A stretch of DNA of 64,000 nt from Mycolicibacterium cosmeticum (GTDB lineage Bacteria; Actinomycetota; Actinomycetes; Mycobacteriales; Mycobacteriaceae), in the NCBI GenBank assembly GCA_016197365.1, contig JACPVS010000013.1, positions 62,001-126,000 of the forward strand. Reading direction: 5' to 3'. This document shows positions 36,396 to 43,570 of the stretch, piece by piece (the first letter of the stretch is position 1; each line of letters opens with the position of its first letter). Made by a program: the position numbers and the translations under genes. The notes under the pieces were generated by a model, which had not been told where the DNA came from, ran no database searches, and saw nothing but the letters and a program-made list of their open reading frames with translations.

Positions 36396-36971
36396 TCAGA
36401 TACCGGTCCACGTCGAGTCGATCATCTCGGCGATGTTGATCACCTTGGCCTGCTGCGCCGCCGGGTTGTCGATCTCGCCACCCACATGGGCCGCGATGAA
36501 CCGTTTGATCTCGGCGTCGATACCGGCCATCACCCGCAGCACCTCGGCGCGCAACGTCTTCGACGTGACGTGGATGGAAATGTCGCGGGGGTGCGGCTTC
36601 TGCACGTCCAGCATGAGCACCAGCGGTTCCGCCGCCCGTGCGACGGCCTGCAACGAGATCTCGCCGAAGACGCTGAACTGGGGCCGGTCGATCTTCAGGT
36701 CGATGACCATGTTGATCTCCAGCGGGATGCGGATGTCGAACGTGAAGTTCTCCCCGGCGTGCCGGGTGACCCGGGGGGTCTGGATCTTGACTTTGGCCGT
36801 GACCTTGGCGATGCCGCCGGGCCCCTGACCGATGGGCCCCATCTGGAATTCGTCGCCGGCGATGGAGCCGATGGCGTCGCCGACGCGCTGCTCGCTGACG
36901 GCGACCTCGAAGAACTTCCGCCCGAACTCTTCGTACGTCATGTACCCCATCGGGTACTCAAAGTCAGACAT
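36396..36971 (-). CDS. Conserved mycobacterial protein of unknown function
   Basis: I do not recognise a named domain in this 191-residue protein. It starts MSDFEYPMGYMTYEEFGRKF and has a central beta-rich part (VTAKVKIQTPRVTR, FTFDIRIPLEINMVIDLKI) and a helical C-terminus (RVMAGIDAEIKRFIAAHVGG). The alternating beta pattern and a symmetric hydrophobic interior could suit a lipid- or ligand-binding barrel, but that is a guess. There is no signal peptide or membrane segment. It is convergent with the SGNH hydrolase, 8 bp apart. Confidence 0.7.
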   Translation of the reverse strand: MSDFEYPMGYMTYEEFGRKFFEVAVSEQRVGDAIGSIAGDEFQMGPIGQGPGGIAKVTAKVKIQTPRVTRHAGENFTFDIRIPLEINMVIDLKIDRPQFSVFGEISLQAVARAAEPLVLMLDVQKPHPRDISIHVTSKTLRAEVLRVMAGIDAEIKRFIAAHVGGEIDNPAAQQAKVINIAEMIDSTWTGI

Positions 36972-37026
36972 GGTGGATCTACCGTCTCACGCCGGGTGCA
37001 CGACGGCGCACAACCCCACCCCGGTA

Positions 37027-37959
37027 TCAGCCCTCGTCAGCGAAGACACGCAACCTGTGCAGGCTCATGGGTCGGGTCCCGAACTCCGCGATGAGCACCA
37101 GACTCCTCCCCTCGCCGGTCACCCTGGCCGCGACACTGCGGCCGGCGGCCAGCAGCGTGCGGACCTCGGTGCCAGCCAGCAGGGCGACCAGTTCTGCCTG
37201 CGGCAGCGGGGTGTCGTCCCCGGCGGTGACCTCCAGCCCGGTACCGAGCCGGCGTTTCACCGCCACCTCGTCGCCGGCGGCGGCGTCGGCCAGAAAGTCC
37301 GACATCCGCCGCTTCCCGCGGGACCCGGCCCCGGGCACCCCCGCCATGAACCCGGCCGCGCCCCGCAGGCCCTGATTGCGCACCAACGTGCTCGTCAGCT
37401 GCAGCCCGGCCGGCACCGCGGCCACCCCGCTGCGCGCGAACTGCACGGCCATCGCGGGCAGTTCCCAGTAGGCGCGCAGCGCCGAGATCCGCAGTTCACC
37501 GTCGGATGGCCGCACGTCGTAGCGCAGGATCGCGGGGATGTGCATGGTGACCGCGTCACCCATCGCGACCTCCAGCACCAGATCGCGCAGGACGGTGGAC
37601 CCCGAGTCGCTTCGCTCTAACCCTCCGGTGCCGTTTCCCGGGTCGCTTCGCTCCTGCCCTCCGGTGCCGTTTCCCGGGTCGCTTCGCTCCTGCCCTCCGG
37701 TGCCGTTTCCCGGGTCGCTTCGCTCCTGCCCTCCGGTGACGACGTCCACGTCCCTGTGGAAGGTGATGGTGCGCGGGCCGATGAACGTGTCGTAGAAACG
37801 CTCGAGCTGATCGGTGCCGACGTGGGGGCGCGACCCGACCGGATCCTCCACCCGGCCGTCGGCGGTGAACAGCCCTACCCAGCGTGCGCGATCGTGCCCG
37901 ACGACGGCGGCCGGGGACCCTTCGACCGTCGCCAGAACCGCCACTCGTGTTGTCGACAT
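37027..37959 (-). CDS. SnoaL/ketosteroid-isomerase-like protein with an in-frame repeat insert
   Basis: This 310-residue protein has an N-terminal NTF2/SnoaL-type domain (ARWVGLFTADGRVEDPVGSR at about 25-44, RFYDTFIGPRTITFHRD, then LRDLVLEVAMGDAVTMHIPA). A second region of about 130 residues, with a possible second SnoaL-like half, follows (MSDFLADAAAGDEVAVKRRL onward). Between two strands of the first domain, residues about 75-120 are a tandem repeat of the 12-mer GNGTGGQERSDP, encoded by a 36-bp minisatellite. The repeat lies in a surface loop by position, so the fold may tolerate it. Similar two-domain proteins occur in other mycobacteria. The substrate is unknown. Confidence 0.78.
   Translation of the reverse strand: MSTTRVAVLATVEGSPAAVVGHDRARWVGLFTADGRVEDPVGSRPHVGTDQLERFYDTFIGPRTITFHRDVDVVTGGQERSDPGNGTGGQERSDPGNGTGGQERSDPGNGTGGLERSDSGSTVLRDLVLEVAMGDAVTMHIPAILRYDVRPSDGELRISALRAYWELPAMAVQFARSGVAAVPAGLQLTSTLVRNQGLRGAAGFMAGVPGAGSRGKRRMSDFLADAAAGDEVAVKRRLGTGLEVTAGDDTPLPQAELVALLAGTEVRTLLAAGRSVAARVTGEGRSLVLIAEFGTRPMSLHRLRVFADEG
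37604..37738. repeat. 36-bp minisatellite, about 3.75 copies, inside the SnoaL-like gene
   Basis: The unit GGGTCGCTTCGCTCCTGCCC plus TCCGGTGCCGTTTCCC is repeated with a period of exactly 36 bp. Copies start at 37604 (three to four base changes), 37640, 37676 and 37712 (partial, 27 bp). Copies 2 and 3 are identical. The period is a multiple of three, so the reading frame is kept and copy number can change without a frameshift. The GAGCGAAGCGACC element on the minus strand resembles small dispersed repeats common in mycobacterial genomes. Confidence 0.95.
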
Positions 37960-37998
37960 ATCCTTTCCTTTACCACCCCTGTGTGAAGGAGGACGGCA

Positions 37999-38355
37999 AT
38001 GAGCCAGAACGGGCCGTTCGGAATCGACCCCGAAGACATCGACCGCTTAGCCCGCGAGGCCGGCGAGGGACTGCGTGACGCGCTGGACCGATTCGGCAAA
38101 CGCGCCGGGTGGTCCACCCTGATCGACCAGTTCACCGCGCAGCCCCGCCCGGCCGGACCGGAGACCACCGGCGACACCGGTGACGGCGTGTGGGCCATCT
38201 ACACCGTCGACGAGGCGGGCGGAGCCCACATCGAAGAGGTCTACCCCAGCGAACTCGAGGCGCTGCGGGCGAACAAGAACAACACCGACGCGGCGCGACG
38301 GGTGCGGTTCCTGCCGTACGGCATCGCCGTCAGCGTGCTCGACGCTCCCGAATAA
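37999..38355 (+). CDS. Conserved small acidic mycobacterial protein
   Basis: This is a 118-residue soluble protein without a recognised named domain. The N-terminal third is helical and acidic (DPEDIDRLAREAGEGLRDAL). The C-terminal half (VWAIYTVDEAGGAHIEEVYP, LEALRANKNNTDAARRVRFL) looks like a small alpha/beta domain of the kind found as conserved hypotheticals in Mycobacterium. GAAGGAGG lies 6 bases upstream of the ATG. It is divergent from the SnoaL-like gene with a 39-bp gap, so the two promoters must overlap. Confidence 0.8.
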   Translation: MSQNGPFGIDPEDIDRLAREAGEGLRDALDRFGKRAGWSTLIDQFTAQPRPAGPETTGDTGDGVWAIYTVDEAGGAHIEEVYPSELEALRANKNNTDAARRVRFLPYGIAVSVLDAPE

Positions 38356-38428
38356 GCCGTGGAGGTGCCCCGCTTCGGATTAAGCTTTGCCGCGGCGGGG
38401 TCGTGGCAGCAACTTCGAGGGTGGGTAC

Positions 38429-38833
38429 ATGATTCGTGAATTGACCGTGGCGGCGACGATTGCGTGCGCGGCGCTCGGCACCGCGACGCCGGCGTCAGCC
38501 GATGACGAACCGGGCCGCTACCCCACCGACGTGCCCGGGATGAACTACGAGGCGTCCGCCGGCGCACCCTGCGACAACTACCAACTGTTCACCTTCGGCC
38601 GCGGCCGCGGCGGTCAGGCCATGATGTGCCGCTGGGTGCCCAATCAGTGGCCGCCCATCTACACCGGGTTCTGGATGCCGTCCTATCCGCTGTACGGCGT
38701 CCAGCAGACCGGCGCCCCGTGCCCGGGCCCGCAGGCGGCCGCCCAGACCCCCGACGGCAAGCCGATGCTGTGCCTCGGGGCGCAGGGCTGGCAGCCCGGA
38801 TTCTTCACCGGCGACGGCTTCTTCCCGGCCTGA
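38429..38833 (+). CDS. Secreted small aromatic-rich mycobacterial protein
   Basis: This 134-residue protein has a Sec signal peptide (residues 1-22, MIRELTVAATIACAALGT, cleavage near ASA-DD). The mature part is rich in Gly, Pro, Trp and Tyr and has four cysteines (about residues 50, 68, 91 and 107). Two related segments, MMCRWVPNQWPPIYTGFW and MLCLGAQGWQPGFFTGDG, suggest an internal duplication with conserved C-x-W/G spacing. Exported mycobacterial proteins of this size and composition are known but not functionally assigned. It converges on the Asp23 locus, 3 bp from the last gene. Confidence 0.8.
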   Translation: MIRELTVAATIACAALGTATPASADDEPGRYPTDVPGMNYEASAGAPCDNYQLFTFGRGRGGQAMMCRWVPNQWPPIYTGFWMPSYPLYGVQQTGAPCPGPQAAAQTPDGKPMLCLGAQGWQPGFFTGDGFFPA

Positions 38834-38836
38834 CGG

Positions 38837-39031
38837 TCAGGTCATGTTGGCGGCCACCTCGTCGCTGACATGCCTTACCCACTCTTCGATGCTGCGGCGC
38901 ATCCCCGGCGAGCACGCGCACACCGCCACCTGTGGATCACTGGGGGCCACGATCGAGTAGTGCTTGGCCAGCACGGGTGCGAGTACGGCCCAGGCGAACA
39001 GTCGCTCACCGTGATCGTCGGGGCTGAACAT
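38837..39031 (-). CDS. Small hypothetical protein at the end of the Asp23 locus
   Basis: This is a 64-residue protein of unknown function, with Cys38 and Cys40 in VCACSPGM and a helical C-terminus (RRSIEEWVRHVSDEVAANMT). AAGGAG lies 5 bases upstream of the ATG, which supports real translation. Its first 26 bp overlap the end of the 51-residue membrane-protein gene in another frame, continuing the run of overlapping genes in this locus. No transmembrane segment is evident. Confidence 0.65.
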   Translation of the reverse strand: MFSPDDHGERLFAWAVLAPVLAKHYSIVAPSDPQVAVCACSPGMRRSIEEWVRHVSDEVAANMT

Positions 39032-39161
39032 CTGACTCCTTGTCGGGGGGTGGGTTTTTCGGCCGTTCGACCAGCCGCGCGAGTCTGTGGATGACGAATC
39101 CCAGGACCACCGCGCCGGCGGTCAGTGCGGCGATGACGGCGTCGCTCGTCAATCGCGTCAT
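39006..39161 (-). CDS. 51-residue single-pass membrane protein in the Asp23 locus
   Basis: The protein has one hydrophobic helix (about residues 9-28, VIAALTAGAVVLGFVIHRLA) and a basic, proline-rich tail (ERPKNPPPDKESDVQPRRSR). The start overlaps the stop of the 193-residue anchor gene as ATGA, so it is translationally coupled to it. The short helix plus charged tail would suit a small accessory subunit of a membrane complex. No family name is recognised. Confidence 0.65.
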   Translation of the reverse strand: MTRLTSDAVIAALTAGAVVLGFVIHRLARLVERPKNPPPDKESDVQPRRSR

Positions 39162-39739
39162 TCGAGGTTTCGGAGCTTCCGGGCCGTGCCGCCGGCCTTG
39201 GCGACCTGGAGCACGGTGCGCGCCGCCACCGCGGGATCGCCGGTGGCCAGGGCGACGTGGCCGCAGGTTGCGTCGACCGCGCTGATCACCGCCGCCAGAC
39301 CGGCCGGGTGGGCCGCGGTGACGGTCAGTTCGACGGTCGCGACGCCCCGATCGGTGACGGCTTTTCCCTTGGCGGACTGGATGTTCGGGTCCTGTTCCAG
39401 AGCCGCTGCCGCTGCCGCTGCCACCCCGTTGAGGTTCACCGCGATGACACCCGGGTCGGTGCCGCCGGCCACCCGCAGCACCGGTGCTCTGCGGGTCGGG
39501 ACGTGGGCTATCAGCCACACGAGCCCGATCAGCATCAGCACCGCCCCCGTTCCGGCCAACTCCCAGGGCCACCAGCTGGAGGTGGTCAGGCGCGTGACCG
39601 GTCCCGCCGTGATGCGCTCCGGGGCACCCCGGACCAGGTGGGTCGGCCACAGCACCGCGGCGATACCGATCGCTGCGACCGCGAGCCCCGCGATGAGTGT
39701 CGCCGCACGGTCCAGCGCATCGGTCGGGCGCACGCTCAC
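39158..39739 (-). CDS. AmaP-like membrane anchor with Asp23-type C-terminal domain
   Basis: This 193-residue protein has two transmembrane helices near the N-terminus (about residues 11-31, LIAGLAVAAIGIAAVLW, and 58-80, WELAGTGAVLMLIGLVWLI). A soluble C-terminal domain (about 95-185: PGVIAVNLNGVAAAAAAALE, GVATVELTVTAAHPAGLAAV) follows. Two helices plus an Asp23-like domain is the layout of AmaP, the membrane anchor of Asp23 in Staphylococcus. GTG at 39739 overlaps the previous stop (GTGA), which fixes the start. It is probably a partner of the Asp23 proteins encoded upstream; that role is inferred. Confidence 0.75.
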   Translation of the reverse strand: MSVRPTDALDRAATLIAGLAVAAIGIAAVLWPTHLVRGAPERITAGPVTRLTTSSWWPWELAGTGAVLMLIGLVWLIAHVPTRRAPVLRVAGGTDPGVIAVNLNGVAAAAAAALEQDPNIQSAKGKAVTDRGVATVELTVTAAHPAGLAAVISAVDATCGHVALATGDPAVAARTVLQVAKAGGTARKLRNLE

Positions 39740-40299
39740 GCCGACCCGCTCGTGCCGATCCGGACCGCGATCCGCGGAGGCGGCGAGAGGATTTCGGTGG
39801 CACTGCCGACCGCGGCGGCGATCGCACCCTTGGCCCCGGAATCGGACTCGGCACCGGTGAGTCCGACGTAGAGGATGACCTTGCGACGGGTCGCCTCCGA
39901 GCGCAGCACCTCCACCCCGGGCACCGCCGCGGCCGCAAACGACGCCAGCCGCGCCACATCGCGGGGGCGCATCCACACCGCCCCCTGCGCGTCCACCGCG
40001 ACGGCGGTCTTGCGCCGGGGACGCAACGCCGAGAACACCATCCATGCGCCCGCGGCGAGCACGACGGCGCCGGCGGGGACCATCCACCACTGGCTGTGCA
40101 GACCGTCGACCGCGGCGACGACGGTGCCGATCCACGAGGTGCCGGCCACCCAGCCCAGCACGACGCCGGCCTCGCGCAGCGCCAGCCCGCCGGCGATCAG
40201 GAAGGTGAGTGCCAAGGCCACCCCGATATATCGGGCCGGGGCGGTGGCGACGGGCACGCGGCCAGGTGCAGGCAGCGCCACGGGGTCGGCGGTCGTCAT
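39736..40299 (-). CDS. DUF6286-like membrane protein of the Asp23 locus
   Basis: This 187-residue protein has two hydrophobic hairpin helices (about 25-52, IGVALALTFLIAGGLALREA, and 69-91, WWMVPAGAVVLAAGAWMVFS). A soluble domain (about 98-180) with VWMRPRDVARLASFAAAAVP and VILYVGLTG follows. The layout resembles the neighbouring AmaP-like protein, and the two may be ancient paralogues. Start ATG at 40299 overlaps the Asp23 gene stop (ATGA). Actinobacterial Asp23 loci usually carry such a protein. Confidence 0.75.
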   Translation of the reverse strand: MTTADPVALPAPGRVPVATAPARYIGVALALTFLIAGGLALREAGVVLGWVAGTSWIGTVVAAVDGLHSQWWMVPAGAVVLAAGAWMVFSALRPRRKTAVAVDAQGAVWMRPRDVARLASFAAAAVPGVEVLRSEATRRKVILYVGLTGAESDSGAKGAIAAAVGSATEILSPPPRIAVRIGTSGSA

Positions 40300-40694
40300 C
40301 GGGTCCTCTTCACGTCGGGGGTGGCGGTGCTGAGCTGCTCGACCGTGACGTCGACACGGTCGACGTGCAGTGCGGCGATGGTGGACAGGGTCTGCGCGAC
40401 ATTGCGCTGAACGGCGCGGGCCACTTCGACCGCCGGAGCCGGCCACGCGACGGTGACCTTGAGGTGCGCGGTGACCCGCTGCCCGGCGATGGTCAGTTGC
40501 GCTTGCGGCAACGACCGGCCCGCGATCTTGGTCAGGCCCGCCGAGAACGGCAACACCCCGGGTGTGTCGAGCGCGGCGCGGACGGCGAGCCGCTGCGCGA
40601 CCTTCTCCCGGACCGTGAGTGTCCCCCGGGCACCGGCTTCGTCATCGGAATCATGGTGCGGCGGTGATGGTTCGGCATCCTGTATCTCAGTCAC
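40296..40694 (-). CDS. Asp23/Gls24-family protein (third in the locus)
   Basis: This 132-residue protein has an acidic, disordered N-terminus (EIQDAEPSPPHHDSDDEAGA) and an Asp23-type domain (about 30-128). The domain includes AQLTIAGQRVTAHLKVTVAW, VEVARAVQRNVAQTLSTIAA and VDRVDVTVEQL. Asp23 proteins are abundant envelope-associated proteins tied to cell-wall stress in Gram-positive bacteria. The GTG at 40694 overlaps the 3' end of the DUF2273-like gene by 8 bp. Confidence 0.78.
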   Translation of the reverse strand: MTEIQDAEPSPPHHDSDDEAGARGTLTVREKVAQRLAVRAALDTPGVLPFSAGLTKIAGRSLPQAQLTIAGQRVTAHLKVTVAWPAPAVEVARAVQRNVAQTLSTIAALHVDRVDVTVEQLSTATPDVKRTR

Positions 40695-40866
40695 GGCCGC
40701 GGCCCCGGAGCAGCGCGCCGAGGTCCAACTCGCCATCGCGGTGGGCGCCGATCAGGTAGCCCGCCGCGCCGAGCAACAGGGCGATCAAGAAGCCCCACAG
40801 CCCACCGGCTGCCGCGGCCACGCCGAGTAGCAGTCCGGCGACCAGCCCCAGTGTCGATGAGGTCAT
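40687..40866 (-). CDS. DUF2273-like small membrane protein
   Basis: This 59-residue protein is mostly hydrophobic (LGLVAGLLLGVAAAAGGLWG and FLIALLLGAAGYLIG give two helices) and ends in a short charged tail (GELDLGALLRGRGRD). Proteins of this type (DUF2273) are regular members of Asp23 operons in Gram-positive bacteria. ATG at 40866 is chosen over the GTG at 40875 because GGAAGG sits 8 bases upstream. A 97-bp gap separates it from the preceding Asp23-like gene, the only sizeable gap in the locus, so a second promoter could lie there. Confidence 0.75.
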   Translation of the reverse strand: MTSSTLGLVAGLLLGVAAAAGGLWGFLIALLLGAAGYLIGAHRDGELDLGALLRGRGRD

Positions 40867-40963
40867 GACGTGCACCTTCCGAAAAGTCGAAGCAGTACTG
40901 GTACAGGAGAATTCGCGCGATGGGTGTGGCGGCGCGCCCCTCGTCGCGCCGCCACACCACGCC

Positions 40964-41293
40964 CTATTGCAGTTCTCGCCCGGACGCCGTTGTCACGGGC
41001 ACGAGATCCTCAACAGTGACGTCGACGGGCAGATCGGTGATCGCGGCGACCGCGCGCTGGATGGCGGTGGCGGTGGGCCGCACCGGCGCATCGAGTGCCA
41101 GGCTCACGTGGACGTCGACCCGGTCCGGGCCCACCCGGACGCCCAACACCCGGTGGCCGGGCAGATAGGTGGCCACTTCGCCGAACATGCCGGCATGCAG
41201 TCCGGCGACGCCGTGCACGGCGATCACCGCCGCCGCGATGCGCTCGGCGTCGTCGGGGAGGTCACTGGACACGGGCGGGTGGCGCATCGGCAT
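40964..41293 (-). CDS. Short Asp23-like protein (second in the locus)
   Basis: This 109-residue protein retains most of the Asp23 domain (ERIAAAVIAVHGVAGLHAG, DRVDVHVSLALDAPVRPTAT, IQRAVAAITDLPVDVTVEDL). It lacks the disordered ends of the other copies. Its first 32 bp overlap the end of the first Asp23 gene in another frame, an unusually long overlap that fits tight stoichiometric control. The start could be one of two closely spaced ATGs (MPM). Confidence 0.75.
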   Translation of the reverse strand: MPMRHPPVSSDLPDDAERIAAAVIAVHGVAGLHAGMFGEVATYLPGHRVLGVRVGPDRVDVHVSLALDAPVRPTATAIQRAVAAITDLPVDVTVEDLVPVTTASGRELQ

Positions 41294-41726
41294 CGTCGGC
41301 GCTGTCGCCGTCGAGGTGCACGTCGTGCACGGTGATGTTGACCTCGGTCACCTCGAGCCCGGTCATCCGCTCGATCGCCGCGATCACGTTGCGCCGGATA
41401 CCGGCGGCCAAGTCCGCGATCGCCACCCCGTAGTCGGCGACGATGTCGATGTCGATGGCGGCCTGCTTCTCCCCGATCTCGACCGATACGCCCTGGCTCT
41501 GATTGACGCTGGCGCCGGGGATGCGCTCACGCAGCGCTCCGACCACGCGGGATGCGCCACCGCCCAGGTCGTACACACCACTGACCTCACGTGCGGCGAT
41601 CCCGGCGATCTTGGACACCACAACACCGGCGATCGTCGTCTTGCCCTGAGAGCTCACCAACGGTGAGCCCTGGTACGGGCTGACCTCTTTGCCGGCCTCT
41701 TCTGCGCCGAGCTGTGCACTGGTCAT
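41262..41726 (-). CDS. Asp23/Gls24-family envelope stress protein (first in the locus)
   Basis: This 154-residue protein is the most typical Asp23 member here: GKTTIAGVVVSKIAGIAAREVSGVYDLGG is split over residues 28-56. The conserved core IDIDIVADYGVAIADLAAGI (about 92-111) and VTEVNITVHDVHL follow. It is the first gene of an eight-gene, mostly overlapping transcript running to 38837. The promoter must lie in the 196-bp gap shared with the divergent ECF sigma factor gene. In staphylococci Asp23 is a dominant stress (SigB) protein; here the adjacent ECF factor is the obvious candidate regulator, by inference. Confidence 0.88.
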   Translation of the reverse strand: MTSAQLGAEEAGKEVSPYQGSPLVSSQGKTTIAGVVVSKIAGIAAREVSGVYDLGGGASRVVGALRERIPGASVNQSQGVSVEIGEKQAAIDIDIVADYGVAIADLAAGIRRNVIAAIERMTGLEVTEVNITVHDVHLDGDSADDADAPPARVQ

Positions 41727-41847
41727 CGCGTTTCCCCTCTGATCCGATATGACGGCAACTCATGGTTAGTCGGGACAATCGCCCCGAACCGAACGTCGTC
41801 GCGGCGTGACGCATGACACATGCCCGACGCCCAGCTAAGAGTCGTGT

Positions 41848-41872
41848 CGCAGGCATAGCATTCTTGCCTGCG
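41848..41872. promoter_or_regulatory. Inverted repeat upstream of the ECF sigma factor gene
   Basis: CGCAGGCA (41848-41855) and TGCCTGCG (41865-41872) form a perfect 8-bp dyad with a 9-base spacer, 51 bp before the sigma factor start and in the gap shared with the divergent Asp23 operon. It may be an operator or a 5'-leader hairpin. No clear GGAAC/GTT-type ECF promoter was found by eye in the gap. Confidence 0.4.
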
Positions 41873-41922
41873 TCACCGAAGTCCATATCCGGTCGGCGGC
41901 CAAGCGTAACTGGGAGCGAGGT

Positions 41923-42498
41923 GTGGTGAGAGCGCCAACCGACGGCGACCTTCGCGACGCCGATGACGAAGCGCTGCGGGTGTCGGCCGCCGTCGGTGAC
42001 CGAGAGGCGTTCGACGCCATCGTGACTCGGTACGGCCCGATTCTGTATCGGTATGCACGACGGATGCTGGCGTCGGAAGCCGACGTCGCCGACGTGGTCC
42101 AGGACACCTTCGTTGCTGCCTGGCGACAGATCGCCGGCTTCCGCGGTGCCTCCTCGTTACGGACGTGGCTGTTCGCCATCTGCTACCGCAAAATCGTCGA
42201 CACCCACCGACTCAAACGTGCCAACCCCGTTGAGGATTGGGTTCTGGAGCCACTGGCGGGCCCGGACACCGCCGCCGACCCGTTCACCGCGGCGTCCAAC
42301 GCCGCGTTCCTGGACGCACTCGAAATCGCGCTGGCCGAGTTGCCGGTGCGCCAGCGTGCGGTCTGGATGATGCGGGAGATCGAACTGATGACGTTCCCCG
42401 AGATCGGCGAGGTTCTGCAACTCAGTCCCGACGCCGTACGCGGGCACCACCTTCGGGCCACCAAGGCCTTGCGAGTTCTCCTAAGGAGGTGGCAGTGA
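41923..42498 (+). CDS. ECF-type RNA polymerase sigma factor
   Basis: This 191-residue sigma factor has region 2 (DREAFDAIVTRYGPILYRYA, then DVVQDTFVAAWRQIAGFRG with the core-binding and -10 helices) and region 4 (LPVRQRAVWMMREIELMTFP, then SPDAVRGHHLRATKALR as helix-turn-helix). There is no C-terminal extension. The start is GTG. The last base pairs overlap the start of the following Asp23-like gene (GTGA), where ECF operons usually encode the anti-sigma factor. It is divergent from an Asp23 operon, which it may activate. Confidence 0.92.
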   Translation: MVRAPTDGDLRDADDEALRVSAAVGDREAFDAIVTRYGPILYRYARRMLASEADVADVVQDTFVAAWRQIAGFRGASSLRTWLFAICYRKIVDTHRLKRANPVEDWVLEPLAGPDTAADPFTAASNAAFLDALEIALAELPVRQRAVWMMREIELMTFPEIGEVLQLSPDAVRGHHLRATKALRVLLRRWQ

Positions 42499-42953
42499 CA
42501 GCGTCAGATCCTTTCCTGCACCGCGCGGCCTCGTATCTGAGAACTGCGCCCGAGCCCGGGTGGGACACCATCAGCTCGAAGGTGCGCGCCGCCGTGCACG
42601 CCGCCTCCCGTGCCGGCTGGCCCATCCGCGCCTCGCGCGACATCGGCCACGGCGTGGTCTACATCAGCGATCACGCGCTGCGCAGCCTGTTGGCGCGGGA
42701 ACTGCGGCGCAAATTCGTCTGCCAGCCCACTCGCATCGCCTTCACCTTGGAGGGCACGGTGCTGCGTGCCATCGACATCGACGTCGTCGGGAGTTACGGG
42801 ACTCAACTGCACGAACTCGGTGACGACATCCGGCGCACGGTGCTCGACACGGTCCGCCTGATCCTCGATGACCTCGATGACCATGGGCGCACCCCGTCCG
42901 GGCCCATCGACGTGACCATCAGCGATGTGGTCGACGGTGACCCGTTGGGCTGA
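42495..42953 (+). CDS. Asp23-like protein co-translated with the ECF sigma factor (anti-sigma position)
   Basis: This 152-residue protein has a helical N-terminal region (about 1-45: HRAASYLRTAPEPGWDTIS) and an Asp23-type core. The segment IDIDVVGSYGTQLHELGDDI (about 95-114), then RRTVLDTVRLIL and PIDVTISDV, lines up residue for residue with IDIDIVADYGVAIADLAAGI of the first Asp23 protein. No transmembrane helix or zinc-binding anti-sigma motif (HxxxCxxC) is present. The GTG at 42495 overlaps the sigma factor stop, with AAGGAGGT seven bases upstream. The coupling suggests it binds or controls the sigma factor; that is inference. Confidence 0.75.
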   Translation: MTASDPFLHRAASYLRTAPEPGWDTISSKVRAAVHAASRAGWPIRASRDIGHGVVYISDHALRSLLARELRRKFVCQPTRIAFTLEGTVLRAIDIDVVGSYGTQLHELGDDIRRTVLDTVRLILDDLDDHGRTPSGPIDVTISDVVDGDPLG

Positions 42954-43073
42954 CGGCCGTTGAGTTGCTTTCCTTTGCAACGGTATTCGTCTCGCAAGTG
43001 CGTGCCACTGCCAGGCCGGTGGCCGACCGGCATTACGATTGCGCGAGTCGCTGTAGACACAGACGGGGAGACC

Positions 43074-43424
43074 ATGACCGCAGAGCACGTCGTGCGCGCC
43101 GAGATCGCCGCATGGAGCCGCAACGACGTCGACGAGGTCATGAGCCACTTCGCCGAGGACGCCACCTTCGACATCGGACCCGACTGGCCGACGCTGGCCG
43201 GAAGACAGGCCATCCACGAGATGATGAAGGCCTTTTTCACGCGCGGGAAATGCGTGGACCTCGAAATCCTGCACCTCGCCGTCGACGGTGACGTCGTGTT
43301 GATGGAACGGCGTGATCACTGGATCGTGGGCGGCGAACAGAAGACCTGGCCGGTCATGGGCGCATACCAGGTGCATAACGAAAAGATCACGGCTTGGCGC
43401 GAGTACTTCTACCCGCCGAAGTAG
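43074..43424 (+). CDS. Limonene-1,2-epoxide hydrolase-like/SnoaL-family protein
   Basis: This 116-residue NTF2-like protein is of the limonene-epoxide-hydrolase type. It has AWSRNDVDEVMSHFAEDATF at about 13-32 and MERRDHWIVGG, where Arg and Asp of the R-D pair match the LEH active-site arrangement, and ends EYFYPPK. Mycobacteria have related proteins such as EphG. The substrate is unknown. ATG at 43074 follows GGGGAG by four bases; the frame upstream is open but has no family similarity. Confidence 0.8.
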   Translation: MTAEHVVRAEIAAWSRNDVDEVMSHFAEDATFDIGPDWPTLAGRQAIHEMMKAFFTRGKCVDLEILHLAVDGDVVLMERRDHWIVGGEQKTWPVMGAYQVHNEKITAWREYFYPPK

Positions 43425-43570
43425 GTCTGACCTGGCACTTCGCCGGTAAGAACGAGTGAGTTGCACGGCATACGCCATCCCACGCAGACACGGCCGGGCC
43501 CGTAGACTCTCGGCATTGAATTCGCTTCATCGAAGACAGCGACAGCCGACAACGCCCGAAAAGGTTCGAG

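Noticed and set aside
42960..42990. Short hairpin GTTGC-N8-GCAAC after the sigma/Asp23-like operon as a terminator
   Set aside because: The stem is only five base pairs and lacks a following U-tract, so it is too weak to call.
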